A DNA stretch of 64,000 bases from Ichthyophonus hoferi (GCA_002751075.1 NAOQ01000118.1:26418-90417); one strand, 5' to 3'; numbered from the stretch's first letter, positions 39,601 through 62,438 are shown. Numbers and translations: made by a program. Notes: generated by a model from the letters alone, not told the origin.

Positions 39601-42600
39601 CTAAATGACTAAATATATAAGCACATACAGATTATTATTTCTATTATTAATATTAGCATTCTAAATTATTACATATATTATTATACTATTACTGTTATTC
39701 AATATATGTATATACTATCCTATGCACTAACACATATCTATCTATCTAACTATATATACATACCGGTAAGTAATACAGTGTGCTGCTGTCCTGTTGCTAT
39801 GTCAACAATGCGCTCTTCCAAACCTGGCACTATACAGGGTAGGAAAGATAAATATACGTCTACAGAATAAGATATAATATATAAATAGAATAAAGGTAAT
39901 ATATATAATTATATATACATATAATAGTAATAATAGTAATAAAATCTAACATAAATATGCAGCCATGCTATTGGCTAAATAAAAATTAAGGACCTTTTAG
40001 AGGGTATAACCATGGTCAGATTTGTATTTTTAAACTAGATATTTAAATTTTAAATGTTTATTTTCCGGGTAGATAGCCTTAGATCTTTTGCCTAATTTCG
40101 ATTATTCCAAAGGATAATTAGCAGCTTAAAAAATACATATTATAAAGCAATAGAATATTTTATATAACAACGATAGGACGATATATAAATTAAAGAGAAC
40201 CAGTTGTATTAAAGCATATTGGGATCGTAGTAGTTAACCTTGCAAGGGTAAATTAACATAATTTTTGGCATTTTAATAGGTGAGATGGTGATTAATATTA
40301 ATAACAGCGATGCATCTAAGAGATCTAGAGGCAATTCAAAGTTATTAACTATAACTGCAGCCAATCAAAACATTTCATACATTATATATAACCACAATCT
40401 AACCTATATGGCATCATGATATAAATAGAAAACCAATGAATAAATTGGAACTCAAAGTAGAGATGAGAACTGTAGTATTGTCTTGAAATTCTTTTTGAGA
40501 TTAACCTAGTAATCGCTGATTTAGAGCTTGCATTGGTTAATAGTAAGCGATTAATAACTAGTACCAGTATTTAATAACATATTAATCACTCTAATGACCA
40601 AATAATTATTATCATGTTTTTGCGTCCCACATCCCATTCATATTTAGATATCATGAGGAATGTACATATTTGTGCTATATAAACAATAATTGCTGATTAT
40701 ACAAATTATTTTATATCAATCACCATCCAGCGTTCCGTGGATAGATATATACATATATAGATCTATTATATATATATCCAAAGCAATTGGTTGGTACTAG
40801 TACTATATAGTTTGGTTTGATTGACTCGCTATCATCGACCCAAATCAATTTGACTTTTGTACTAGTCCATTATATAATGTGTAACCCTGGACCAATGATT
40901 ACAGAGTATAAATGTAATAAACAAATCAATGACGTTTATTAATACTGCCTATTTATAAACTGCATGGTATACATCCAATTATTAAACCAATGTATCTAGA
41001 ATTATAAAAGCACGCTCTACATATCAAACCCATATCTTACCTAATGTGGGTGTATGACTCAGTTTCACAGATTCACCCAATCCTAATTGGCCATGTCTAT
41101 TTACCCCCCAGGTGAACACACTGCCATTGGCTGTAGGGGGGGAGATTATTATAAGTATGGTTAATTACCATATATGATTATCTAACTAGATATTATTAAG
41201 TATTTATTATAAATATTGTATATATATCTATCATTGCCCTTACACCCATAATACATATTACTTATTGGATATTAAAATATAAATATATGTATAGACAAAC
41301 ATAAAACTATAAATATTTGCACTTATTTATATGATTTATAGTATGTATAATAATATAATTATTAATAATTGCATCCAGTCATATATACGTACACGTTAAT
41401 GCCACACTATGCCTCATCCCTGCGCAAATCTTAATTACCTTCAAGTCCCCGGGGATCTGAATTAAAAATTAATTAGATCATTGCTGTTTTAATTAACTCA
41501 TTTGGCATAATCAGTCTAATCTAATTAATTACTGAAATCATCCTATGACGCACTCACGCATATACGTAAATTATATCAGCTACAATATGGAGTTAAATTA
41601 CTTGATTTGATTAGCTTAATTAACTTAATTACTTCAAAAAGATTATTACAACCAAAAGCCATATTCTTAATAATATAATTAATAATTACTTTAATTAGTT
41701 GGACTAATTAATTACTTATGCCTATTAAAGCAAACAATCTTATTGGAACACTAATTATTTACCACTAACACCAACTCCTGTAATTATATAATCTAAGGAA
41801 TTTAATTATTCATGCTGGTCATTGAACAAATATCATAAAGTTTAATTTCGGATTTTCGCAGGGATTCTTTTGAATAAAGGGCCAATAATTACAAATGATT
41901 TAAATAAATCCTATGGAAGTCATAAATTACATCTGCAATCTCACAGGCAAATCTGCAAAAATTGGCGTTTATTTCAAACTATTGCTGGATATACAATTGG
42001 TCAATATTTTTTAAAACATTAGAAAAAATATATTAACTTATGACCTACTCGATTGTATAGATAACTTTTAATAAAAGTTCTAAAAAAACTAAGAATCATA
42101 AGTTAACACACACTTAACGCTATATAAATATATTATAACTATATCATACGGTCGCCTGCATAATATTATCTATTTTTGAATTGCCGCTTAGATTTAAGTA
42201 TTAAATTTATTTAATTAGATAAAATGAGTCCTGTACATCTATTCTTACAGGCTTATAAATTAAGTCACATAAATTAACCAATAGTAAGTGACAAAAAAGT
42301 ATTGATACAAATAATATTATATCAAGCCTGGCGTTGTGACATGATAATAAACTTCCTTGACCAATAAGCAAAAGTATTTAAAATGAATATGAATATACGC
42401 AAATAAACAGATAACTATATATATCACTAAATAACTATGCAATAAAATATAAATTAAGTGTATATCTACTGACGCATATAGGCTAATATCCAAATATTAA
42501 TTATTATTATTTTAAAATACATCAACCACTCTAACCTACCTCACACTTTCATTTTTATTTATATTTTTAATTGGATATATACGAAACAGAATCACCATAG

Positions 42601-45194
42601 AACCATATATGAATATCATCACATAAAAATATGCACCAATGAATACTTGCCGTTACACTTTGTGGTTCTGTGCTAAATTGATCTGATGATGTCACACTCC
42701 GACCTAATTGGCCATACTGGTTACAACCCCAAGACAGGAGTTGATGATTGGCTGAATATATTTTACATTAATATTAATATAGGTGAACGTATATGTATAG
42801 GTAGATATGTTAATGGTTATTCGACCAACAGAGAATTAAAATTAAAGAGCCAATGATTTCAAGCACTGGGGTGATATATATACAAAAAGTCAGATCCTTT
42901 CCCACCCATTTTGTCAAACTATCTTAGTACACTTGAATTTATGATATTATGTAGTTCACCTATAGTCTATAGACGTTAATTTTAAAAAATTAAATAAATA
43001 TGCAGTATGACAACAAGTAATTGAAAACATCTACTTTAAAATTAACAATATTCACATAATCCTCTAATTAAACATTCTTCCTAATAAGGAAAGAAAAAAA
43101 TAAACGTATTGGATGAAAGTAATTAAATCGGGATGGCCAATGTGATAGAATAAAGTTCCCTAAAAGGATATAACAGGGAGGGATATAGGACTGTAGATGG
43201 AATTTGTATTTGAATATGTTTTAACTTGTAATATAATCTATCTTAAGTATTGCTCCTGTTATAGTAACTATAATGATACCATACTATGCATTGACGTGAT
43301 TATTAGTCAATTATATGTATTTCCATGGGATCATCAGATGATATGATTGGGGTAATATTAGAGATAGTCTCATGATTGGCTGTCAAAAAGGGTCCAATCA
43401 AAGATGTTCTCACGAGCTTAAACCCATAATAATATATTATTTTCTACGTAAAAATAACTGAAATTCCATACTTTTTATATGAAATTGTGAATCTTTATTG
43501 TTTCTAGTTATATTTTAGAAAATATTACAACAACATTACTTCATCAGCATAGAGGGAACAAATCATCTAGCTCACCTGTAATAGCCAATGAATGGGCCCA
43601 TCCACACGTTACCATGGCAACAAAAATGTCGTTACCTGCTAGAGATTCAACCAATCGCGCCGAAGAAATGGAAATAGTATCACCTAGTCCTAGCTGTCCT
43701 TTATCATTCCAGCCAATGGCATAAAGGTGGCCTGTGTCTGTGATTGATGGATGTAATGAATATTACCAATAAGCTCTCACTGAAGGTGTTCGCTCAATAG
43801 ACAGAGACATATATATATATATAGACATATGAATACTTACAAAGATGTATAGTTATTTGCGTATTTATCCATCTATCTATCTGAATATAAAGCAATGTAT
43901 ATAAATATCACACTCTTCCCTACCAGTGCATATGAAGGTATGACCTCCTCCACCAATCATTGATCGCACTGGCACACTACTACTAGATAAAAAGGTGTCC
44001 AGGAGAGAGGAGGGTAAACGAATATGATTGGGAGTGTGTTTATCCTCAAGATCATTGGTTCCTAGCTGCCCGTAACTATTGGGACCCTGTATATTAATAT
44101 GCATATTGTTATATTGTATTGGTAGAGAAATGTATATAAAGGCTTTAATGAAAAACTCTTGTATTGGGTTGGTCAGAAAGGTCAATTAAAAATATCGTAG
44201 GATTTAATAAAAAATATTTCAATATATTCTAAAAATATCATAACAGAGTAATACGAATGGCCTGATAGAAATATAAATCTACTCTGAATCATTTTTTTTC
44301 TTTTATTATGACTGGTTGGTAACAAACCAAACTTTACGACCCTAGGACTATCGTTTACCATTTATGTAAATTTTTATTTCATATCAGTCCCAATAAAAAA
44401 TAAAATAGATTTTTATGATTAGCATGAGATGTGGGAAAGATAAGAGGACAAATAAACTTTTTCTTTTATTGGTTATATAAACAAGTATGGGTTAGAGTGG
44501 AAAAAATAAAAACAATATGTAATGATTTTTTAAGGGAGGTACAACCCAATAAAATAAATATATGAAATATGTAAAAATTTAAATAGAAAAAATCTATTGA
44601 CTAATCCTTTTTATAAATGGGTGTGTAGTTATATTCGCAAAGAGAAACTGGTTGTTGTTAAAAGTTCATTTTAAATGTTTCTGTATATTGGGTGATAGAT
44701 ATGAAAGGAATCATACATATAGATATATATTCGGATGTATATTTAAATGCGTGTGCGTGTGTTTATAGTCATGATAAGAATCCCCGTATATACCCATATA
44801 ATCATCTATAAATATATACTCGTATCTATATAAATCCACATATATATATTTACTTAAACAAACATGTGGACAACTACATATACACACCTATATATATAAA
44901 CATATATAAATGTAGATGTGAAAATGCAAATTATGCCATTATAAACTGTTTCAGCTATTTATTTATTTTAAATGAAGACTTCTATTAGAATTATAATAAT
45001 CTATTATCGCTAAAAAATCATTCAATATATATATATATATCAATATTTTTCTAAATATATTATCCATTCCAATGACCTCTTTCCTTTTCAGAGTATTGAC
45101 AGTTCCTCTACCTTTAATATTACAAAATATCTTGTGTAGTATAACTTACCCAGGTATATAAAGAGTACATTCTATTAATTAGGGTGTTGGCCAT
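36610..45194 (-). CDS. SERGEF: SERGEF/DelGEF-like RCC1-repeat protein
   Basis: Twelve exons: 45194-45150, 44086-43924, 43737-43576, 42751-42651 (or -42657), 41456-41393, 41131-41041, 39829-39764, 39340-39271, 38877-38774, 38285-38161, 37755-37719 and 36776-36610. They encode about 397 residues forming RCC1 propeller blades: YTWGPNSYGQLGTND, GGGGHTFIC, AIGWNDKGQLGLGD, SWGCNQYGQLG, CAGMRHSVAL, HGQLGLGE, FGNNKFGQC, HSGWSHVMAI, WGRNDYGQLG, LGAEHAIAI and WGWNEHGPCGNG. The blade order, the GWNEHG box and the short N-terminus match human SERGEF, a DRG-binding protein linked to secretion. One extra base in the T run at 41100-41103 breaks the frame in exon 6 (TWGV|NRHGQLG), probably an assembly error because every other junction is in phase. 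The gene is convergent with ADRM1 and divergent from the secreted protein at 45842. Confidence 0.9.
41457..41760. promoter_or_regulatory. Cluster of TAATTA motifs in SERGEF intron 4
   Basis: TTAATTA/TAATTAA cores occur at least eight times in about 300 bases (for example AATTAATTAG, TTTAATTAACT, CTAATTAATTAC). TAATTA is the consensus core of many homeodomain factors. In AT-rich DNA such a cluster can also arise by chance, so a regulatory role is only a possibility. Confidence 0.3.
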
Positions 45195-45841
45195 AGCAGG
45201 GCTTGTATTTCCTTCTCCTTCCGTAGCAGGAGATTATATGGTAGGGATGGGCAGGTAGATGGGAGAAGAGGGGTGGTCGAGGAGGCAAGGTACTATAGCA
45301 GATAGTCGGGTTGAGTTAACTGATAAGCAGCATGTAAGAATTCCGATTTATCTATCGTGGATCTGATTGGAGAAAATTGCATCACTAATCAGTGAAGACT
45401 TTAGTTGTATAATAGTCCGATTGCTTAATTATCATTTATTAATTAAATTAACTCTAGATTCATATTAATAACCCAAACATTTATTGGATCATTAAGGTAT
45501 ACGCAAATACATTTTATTGGTTAATTATTTAAATGCATGTGTCTATTAAGAATTTCATTGATTACTTTATGTATTTTAACAGAATGGAATGTGAATGTAT
45601 AAACAGACGTAATGCAATTATGTGATAGTAATGTCATCGACTATGCAAGATATCTATATATCTATATATATATGTTATAAGGAGAGGGTGTAAAAATAGA
45701 ACTTAAGAATATATTAAAGGGAAGAAGGATTAGAACAAGAAATAAGTATAATAAGAGAAGAAAATCGTCTTAACATGCAGTTTAGAAAAAAATAAGGCAG
45801 AAATATTCTCAAACTCACCCCTTTGTAGTACTTACAATAAT
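45195..45841. promoter_or_regulatory. Divergent promoter interval, SERGEF and secreted Cys-rich gene
   Basis: The two start codons face away from each other across 647 bases, so both promoters must lie here. No reading frame is present. A purine-rich block lies at 45230-45290. Confidence 0.45.
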
Positions 45842-48576
45842 ATGTGGTTTATTATTATTATTTTGGTCGCCATATTGGATTCTACAGCATCCAGGTAAAC
45901 TAGATGTCATCAAATATATATATATATATATTAATGCGTCGATCTTACTTTTATTATAATAGTAAATTATATTCAACTGCTCACAAATGAAGATGTTTGG
46001 ATAAGTGTATATTTCTTATTTATACGGTTAGTAGTTAGTTGCATTTTCTATTATTTGTCAAGACATTGGTGTTATGACATAAGGACTTGTGTGTATGTGT
46101 CTACGTATACATGTGTGTGTAATCAAATGCACATATATTCTTTGTCCCTTATTATAATATTTGATAATTATTTTTTATAATCTCTGTTCCAATCTTGTTT
46201 TTTTGTGTGTTAATGTATTTGTTTAAATCACACTTTATAGTCAACCCAAAGTATTCTAAAGAGAAAATATATCATTACATTAAAGTCGAAATGTACTGGT
46301 AATCAAAATTTACTGGTAGATTGCTACTTCAAATATAAGTTGACATACTTGCCAATGAGCATCTATATATATATTAATATATGATCATTACTGAAATATG
46401 TATTTATGATTGATACAATACAAGCATATATTTGCTATACCAAAACTAACAGCATCTTATTCATTCTAAAACATTTCAGTCTTTAACCCGCCTTTTATAG
46501 CCTGTATCACACCTTCCTAATCATCGTCATTGTCAGTGCCAAACTCCCTTTTATCTTACTCTTTTGCACTACCTCTAAAAAGCTACATATATATTGATCC
46601 TTAATCACCAATTTTCCATTTTTGGTCACGTTCTCCCTTTCCTTTTTTCTTGATTTCTTTTCTTTACATTTCTCTTTATATTTTATAGGTTGGATAATCT
46701 TGATTTATTTCATTTGGACGAATTTATTCAACCATTACAGACCCCTATGCCAAGCCCCAATCTAAACCTAGATCCCAATGATCTTTATGAAAACTGCCCA
46801 ATTGGCTGTCTGAAATGTGACCCTAACCATAACGATTGGTGTACCTCGTGTGAGGATGGCTATGGCCTGGCCGATATTTATGAGGCCACTTGTCAGAGTA
46901 AGTATTATTACTACATGTTCCAAATACATCCTGATATTTGTCAAAAAATATCTATTCGTATATATGTACAGTAGCGCATAAATGTTATCCATGTATTTAG
47001 CTGGGTACTATCATTTTGAGTCAATTTGGACCATTAAATGATTGTGAAATGTACTTTTACATTACTGGTCTGGTTGACATTACCGTTTAATCTAGACGTA
47101 AATAATATATTTTACTTAGCCTTTTTGTTTATAACTATGCATTTAGCTTGTATAATTTGGTTAAGTATCTCCTTCACATCCTTTAAAATTAAATTAGTTT
47201 GTAGGCTATAACAACTCTATTTGATTCCAGTTAATGATACTGCTTTTCTATACAATATACCTTCTAATCGGTTATATTTCACCAATATCTCTGTGTGTAA
47301 TTTGTTCTTCTTCTTTATTGTTTTATTTTTTTGCCAACACATGACGATACACAAATTATAGTTTAACTAAATGCGTATGTATATGCTTATATATAATTTT
47401 ATATATATGACTGTATTAGTAGAAACTTATGCCAATATAGTAACTCATCTTTGTATGTAAACATCTTAGTATATATGTAGTACATGGAAAGGTATGCTTA
47501 AATATAACTATGTATGTATTAGTAAACGACTACGAGGTCTAATAATAATAGGGTCACTTACAATAAGAGTGGGGGTGAAGAATGCAGTACGGGCTGTCGA
47601 GAATGCACCAATCATGATTTGGCATGTTATGAATGTTATGAAGGGTTCACACGGGTAAAGGAGGAGGAAATGTTTAAATGCCTTAAAGGTAATATTGTGA
47701 TTAGTTCATAAGGAGCTAGAATATATATTAAAATACTATTAGATGCATGCAAGACTATTTAAGTATATATTTAATGGGCCATAATATATATATATATATA
47801 TATATTGATTTTCTATAGCCATTCCTTGTTTCGAGAGAGCATATTAAATAGGAATCAACAGTTTGGACACTTTTGTGACCTAATATGAGGCCTACATGTG
47901 GTATTCAGCGCAGGTTTTAGTTGAATCGGTGCATACTGGGAAATAGAACCCTGTATGTGCCAGTGTGTTGATATATTGATCTTCAAGTTTTGTAATCAAT
48001 AATAATACGATAGGTTTATCGAAAGAGACATTGAAATATATAGGTAAATGTGTATTTATGTTTGTACTTAGACATATAATCATTATAATATTTCTATTCA
48101 GGTACCTTTACAACACTACATAATTTTACTGTCTTTAAGACTAATATACAAGCCAAACTGTAAATGCAAATTTCATATTCATATTTAGTCAATTATAATT
48201 AGTAATGAAACGATTTATTGTATAAATTAGAAACAAATTTCTTTGCTAAATTTCCGTTAGAGAATTCATCAAGAAAAAAATATAGAATTAGAAAAATGTT
48301 TATAAGGAAGAAAATTACAAGAGGGAGCCAATACATATATAAAACTCCATAATGTCTTACATAAAGATAGGTAAATTTACTCTTATTTGTTTGAATTTTA
48401 TAACATAGGTCCATAAAATTGGAAATATACAAATCTTTTCAAATGTTTGATGCACAAAACTATACAAATTAATTACCTCTCATATGAAATCCTACATAGT
48501 ACTTGCATTCCTTCTCCCTAATTTATAAATACATATCTCTACAGCAACCATACCCTATGAGGGCGAAACTGTTTAG
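45842..48576 (+). CDS. Small secreted cysteine-rich protein with furin-like repeats
   Basis: Five exons join in phase to 164 residues: 45842-45894, 46689-46897, 47231-47294, 47552-47688 and 48545-48576. The first exon is a signal peptide (MWFIIIILVAILDSTAS). Two furin-like cysteine repeats follow. The first is CPIGCLKCDPNHNDWCTSC followed by EDGYG...ATC. The second is ECSTGCRECTNHDLACYECY followed by EGFT...KC. This CxxCxxC...CxxCxxGY pattern is shared with growth-factor-receptor cysteine-rich regions and PCSK5-like proteins. There is no transmembrane segment, so it should be secreted. The C-terminus is short (ATIPYEGETV). Exon 3 (LYNIPSNRLYFTNIS) rests on phase and splice sites only, and its donor is weak (GTGTAA). 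Orthology is not assigned. Confidence 0.7.
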
Positions 48577-49065
48577 AATTAACCCATGGGAAGTGGCTTG
48601 GTTCTAGCCGGCAAATAACGATACATTATCATTAACTGTTGGAATCAAATCGTTCAATACACTTTTATAGGTTATTCCTTTATTAATTCCGAATGAACAC
48701 GTATTTTGGTTGAAGATTTGATAACAAGCGGACTATGAAATGATTTGTCCAATATTAGTTAATTCTAGTATGTGGAAGCCTAACATTAATGAAATAATTG
48801 CCTTAAAAGTCATTCAAATGAGGTCACAATAGTATTAGATCATTAAGACAGGATTAGACAATCTTAGTGGGTCTCAGTAATCTTATGTGAATTGTAGTAG
48901 TTAATGGGGATCTTGATGGTCAGCCTATTTACGTTCATGACCACAGTTTTAATTAAAATTCTTCGGGAAAGGATAAAAGGAACGGAAACAACCAATAATA
49001 AAGTGGAGAGTTCAATCATGCAAAAATATACATTACTATACTAGTAATATTCCAAAATCCAATTT

Positions 49066-49409
49066 ATGCTCTTCTCATTTGTTCATATAATGTCTATAGT
49101 TGCTAAAGAAATCGAAGTAAATAATCCGAATACTTTACTAATAGGCGAACTAGTTGGGTCTAGTGTTGCTTTTTGTAGTAACAATACCTTAACTACATAC
49201 ATACAGCCACAATTAGATTACAGTTACTACATATATAACCAATTGCCAGGTAAGAAGCTACCGGTGTCTATATCATCAGTTAAGGGAGGGAGATCTAAAA
49301 ACAGCTAGCTAGAGATTTAACCTGCCGTTTACCTGACGACAGCAGCCAGATAGAACTCAGTACAACAGATACTAGCCTTATTTTAAATATTATTCATAAA
49401 TCTAATTGA
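49066..49409 (+). pseudogene. M13 peptidase pseudogene fragment C (N-terminal leader)
   Basis: The frame SIVAKEIEVNNPNTLL...QPQLDYSYYIYNQLPGKKL is colinear with SIVVKEVEVDNPNILL...LQLNFSYYIYNTLPSKKL of copy A at 23.8-24.2 kb. After a frame change it continues LTCRLPDDSSQIELSTTD, matching LTCPLPVDDSQIESSIID of copy A. Only the N-terminal leader of the gene is present. Confidence 0.7.
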
Positions 49410-49489
49410 GCCAATGGGGTCAACCTTTGAAGCCTAATTTAAAAAAAAACATTCAACGGCCGATATCATCCTGTAATACCGAGTTCTAG

Positions 49490-49752
49490 GTGGATGTTGT
49501 CGTCAGGAAAACGGCAAGTTAAAGCTCTATGTAGCTGCTCATGAATCTCATATTGCTGATGGAGAGATATGTAAGTCTTCAGCTTCTTACCTGGGAATGT
49601 GCTGTACATATAGTAACTCCAATCTAACTGTGGCTGTGTGTATGGTGAGGTATTGTTACTATCAAAAGCAACAGCATCAGACTCAACTTGTTGGTCTTCT
49701 AGTGAAGTATCTGGATTATCTACTCAACATCTGTAACAACTGTAGACATAGT
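49490..49752 (-). pseudogene. M13 peptidase pseudogene fragment D, inverted relative to C
   Basis: On the minus strand the sequence reads TQPQLDWSYYMYSTFPGKKL, then HEQLHRALTCRFPDDN, the same leader as copies A and C but in opposite orientation to the adjacent fragment C. It is interrupted by stops. Confidence 0.7.
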
Positions 49753-50090
49753 ATGAATAAAACATGTTTTTATCAAATTATGGCCATTTTAATACTTGGC
49801 TATATGTTTAAAGTCTATAACGAAGTAAACCCTACTGCTGTAGGTGGTTTCCTTTTTGAAATTTTATTATAACGATATTTTATTGTTAATCGGAGCCAAT
49901 CGATCATGTTATTGGTGTTCTAATTGTTGAAACATGTGTAATACATGTCAATGATTCCTTATGTATTTATTTTCGCATTAGAATACACCATATGTTCTAT
50001 TTATTTACTATCTGCTAATGATCAAATAGTAGATATTATGTATCAAACCAACCTTGAAAAAAATTCAAATTAAGATTAATTCCTGTATAC

Positions 50091-50166
50091 CACTTATACG
50101 CTCTAATTTAGCTATTATCTTATCAAGATGTGGCGGGAAATAATGTGATAATGGCTCATAGTTCAT
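50091..50166 (-). CDS. Candidate first exon divergent from DHX33, unidentified
   Basis: ATG at 50166 opens MNYEPLSHYFPPHLDKIIAK followed by LERIS and reaches a GTATAC donor in phase 1. Unspliced, the frame stops at 50065. The composition is ordinary for a protein and unlike the surrounding DNA, and it sits 289 bp from the DHX33 start in divergent orientation. No downstream exon was found, so it may be a short or decayed gene. Confidence 0.33.
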
Positions 50167-50454
50167 ACTCGCTAGACACGTGGTAGGGCGGTTATATTCA
50201 ATATATACATATATATATATATTTATATATATTATCTTGTAGTATAGTACAATATAATACAACATAATATAGTATAATACAATATAATCTAGTATATTGT
50301 AATTGATTGTAACAATCATATTGTTATAGGTTTATTACATTATACCTAAATACACACAAATATACACATACATAACGCATAACTTTAGTATATATACTAT
50401 TTCTTTCCTACACCGCTTATATATATCCTATTACAGGTAGGTTAGTTTCTATCA

Positions 50455-60386
<9,932 letters not shown>

Positions 60387-61729
60387 ATTAAACCAATCAT
60401 TGGAATTCACACCCTAAAATGCAATAGCCAATAACTGCAGTATCAGAGGACTTAATACCGAAATAATTGATCCTTGCTGTGGGATATAAATGATACGATT
60501 GAATCAATAGGCTTTGTTGTGTACGACCTATACACCAATAGATGTGCTGGTACTATCACTATATTAAGTAGCATACAACTAATAATCGGACTTTGTAGTC
60601 ACGTGCACTTATATTCCTTTGTAAACCTATCATGTAATATATTAAGATATCCTACCTTGTCTTACATTGCCTCGATAAATATGGCGGCACCCAATATGAT
60701 TTAAGAGCTAATCTATATTAAATTGACTAACTTGAAAGGACTTTATTTGATAGGTATCTTAGTAGCACTGCATGTTTCATAATCAGCTATCATATATACG
60801 GCATTATTTGACTATTGGCCGAGAGAAATGATTTGATAGCTCAGCATGTTAGACCAATAGGATTGGCTATTTAGTGCACCTGCAAGCTATTAATTAATAG
60901 AGTATACTAATTTTACCAATAATATCTATACTTTAAAACATTTTAAAAATATTAGATATAATACTGTTATGGCATATTATTGGTAATTTTTCAATCGTCA
61001 TGTACACCATGTATTCGTAAGACGTCTTTGTTCCAATCAAATACTGAGCGTATTAAAATAACCAATTATTTTACTACCTCCATTTAATTTTTCTATTGCG
61101 CTGATCTTATTGGTCAGCATGCCTTATCCAGTGATTGGTAATACCTTAGATTTTTAGGTTGAAAGGTAAAAAAATAATAGATATATTTAAAAATCATATC
61201 CAAGAAGGCCACTTGTTTACATCTATATTCTATGCTATTTCATTTTCATTTTTTTTTTATTGCTCGAGCCTGATCACTCAACCAGAAATTACTTCAGAAC
61301 AATCCAAACGTGGTTTTATATTTTATACTAAATTAAAATCTCTTTATTTGCTAATTGTTGATTACAAAAAAGATAGCAATAACCATTTTAAACTGTTTTA
61401 AAGTACCATACAAAGCCCCAAGAAAATTCTTTTAAATATATAGCTTATGGTTTATATTATATATGATTGGCTGTTCATACTATATATACTACATTATTAT
61501 ATATTATACTATATCATATTGTTGTTGTAATCGCATAGTATATCATATATCGCAAGGTATCAAATATAGTACAATCCAGTGTGTTAGAAAACAAAGCAAA
61601 GCAGAAATTAAAAGGAATGAATAAATATATGCATACATACATACATACATACACATGGCTTAGTTTATTATATTTTATTATATTTGATTATATCTTATAT
61701 TACATTCTCGACCAATTATCATTCAATTC
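60387..61729. other. Interval between convergent DHX33 and GTF2H5 genes
   Basis: AT-rich. An 80-codon open frame (61159-61401) follows a possible acceptor but starts at TTG, is hydrophobic/lysine-rich and matches nothing known to me. Minus-strand AATAAA at 61664-61669 is a candidate polyadenylation signal for GTF2H5. A CATA microsatellite lies at 61632-61651. Confidence 0.45.
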
Positions 61730-62438
61730 CTATCTATGGTTATCTCTCTCTGCCGCCTCCAACACAGAGAATTTTAATTCGTCCAATAGGGTGTCGAGTT
61801 CTTCTTTTAATTTGGGGACCTTGTCTGTTTTGATAAACACACGGGTAGGATCATCTAATTCGCTGATCACTATCTCTCGATCTTTCTCTCCTAGGTTTAG
61901 CACAAATTGCTTCATGGCTGGGTCACTGTTAAGAATAGAGAAGGAGAGGGAGGGAAAAGTGGAGGAAGAGAAAGTGATAGTGACAGAGAGTGGAAGAGGG
62001 GGAGGGTGAGGAAAAGGAAAAGTAATAGTAATAGTATAACTACTATTATTAATACATTAACGTATACATAATCTTCTGTTAATAGCATCATGCTTACAAC
62101 TGTCCATGCACATGTATGATTGGTATATCATAGCACGTAAGTCAGTACAATAGTATAATAGTATTATAATATGATGGTATGATAGTATAATCGTATGTGT
62201 GACAGTTGTATGATAGTATGATATTATAATAATATGATAGTATATAATACGATAGTATGATAATATGATAATATGCATGATAGTTGGAAAATAGTTGTAT
62301 GATAGTACATAACGCTAAAGTATGATAGAATGTGTAATATATATATATATGGTAGTTTGACAGCATGCATAGTAAAGTAAAGAAGATAATATGTTACCAT
62401 GTGACCAGTGTGCCGTGGTAGACCCTGACATTACTCAT
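61730..62438 (-). CDS. GTF2H5: TFIIH subunit TFB5 (GTF2H5/TTDA)
   Basis: Two exons, 62438-62398 (41 nt) and 61925-61730, join in phase 2 to give 78 residues. The protein begins MSNVRVYHGTLVTCDPAMKQ, closely paralleling human GTF2H5 (MVNVLKGVLIECDPAMKQF). It continues FVLNLGEKDREIVISELDD, PTRVFIK and a C-terminal helix, where human has FLLYLDE...FIIQDIDDTHVFV. This is the smallest TFIIH core subunit (human 71 aa). It dimerises with p52/TFB4 in nucleotide excision repair and transcription initiation. The C-terminus carries a short extension (EAAERDNHR). The intron is filled with a GTATGATAGTATAATA-type quasi-repeat. The gene is convergent with DHX33. Confidence 0.93.
62140..62380. repeat. TATGATAGTATAATA-type quasi-repeat in GTF2H5 intron
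   Basis: Short steps of GTATGATA, GTATAATA and ATATGATA recur without a fixed period, resembling the tracts at 290-460 and 31980-32180. Confidence 0.6.

Larger units (their letters stand above)
48577..50090. other. Intergenic region with M13 pseudogene fragments
   Basis: Apart from the two inverted M13 fragments at 49066-49752, no coding sequence is recognised. Plus-strand frame 49597-49872 is the antisense shadow of fragment D and flanking AT-rich DNA. Confidence 0.5.

Noticed and set aside
61159-61401. 80-codon plus-strand frame between DHX33 and GTF2H5, possible alternative last exon
   Set aside because: It starts at TTG, and splicing from DHX33 exon 17 into it would hit a stop after three codons.
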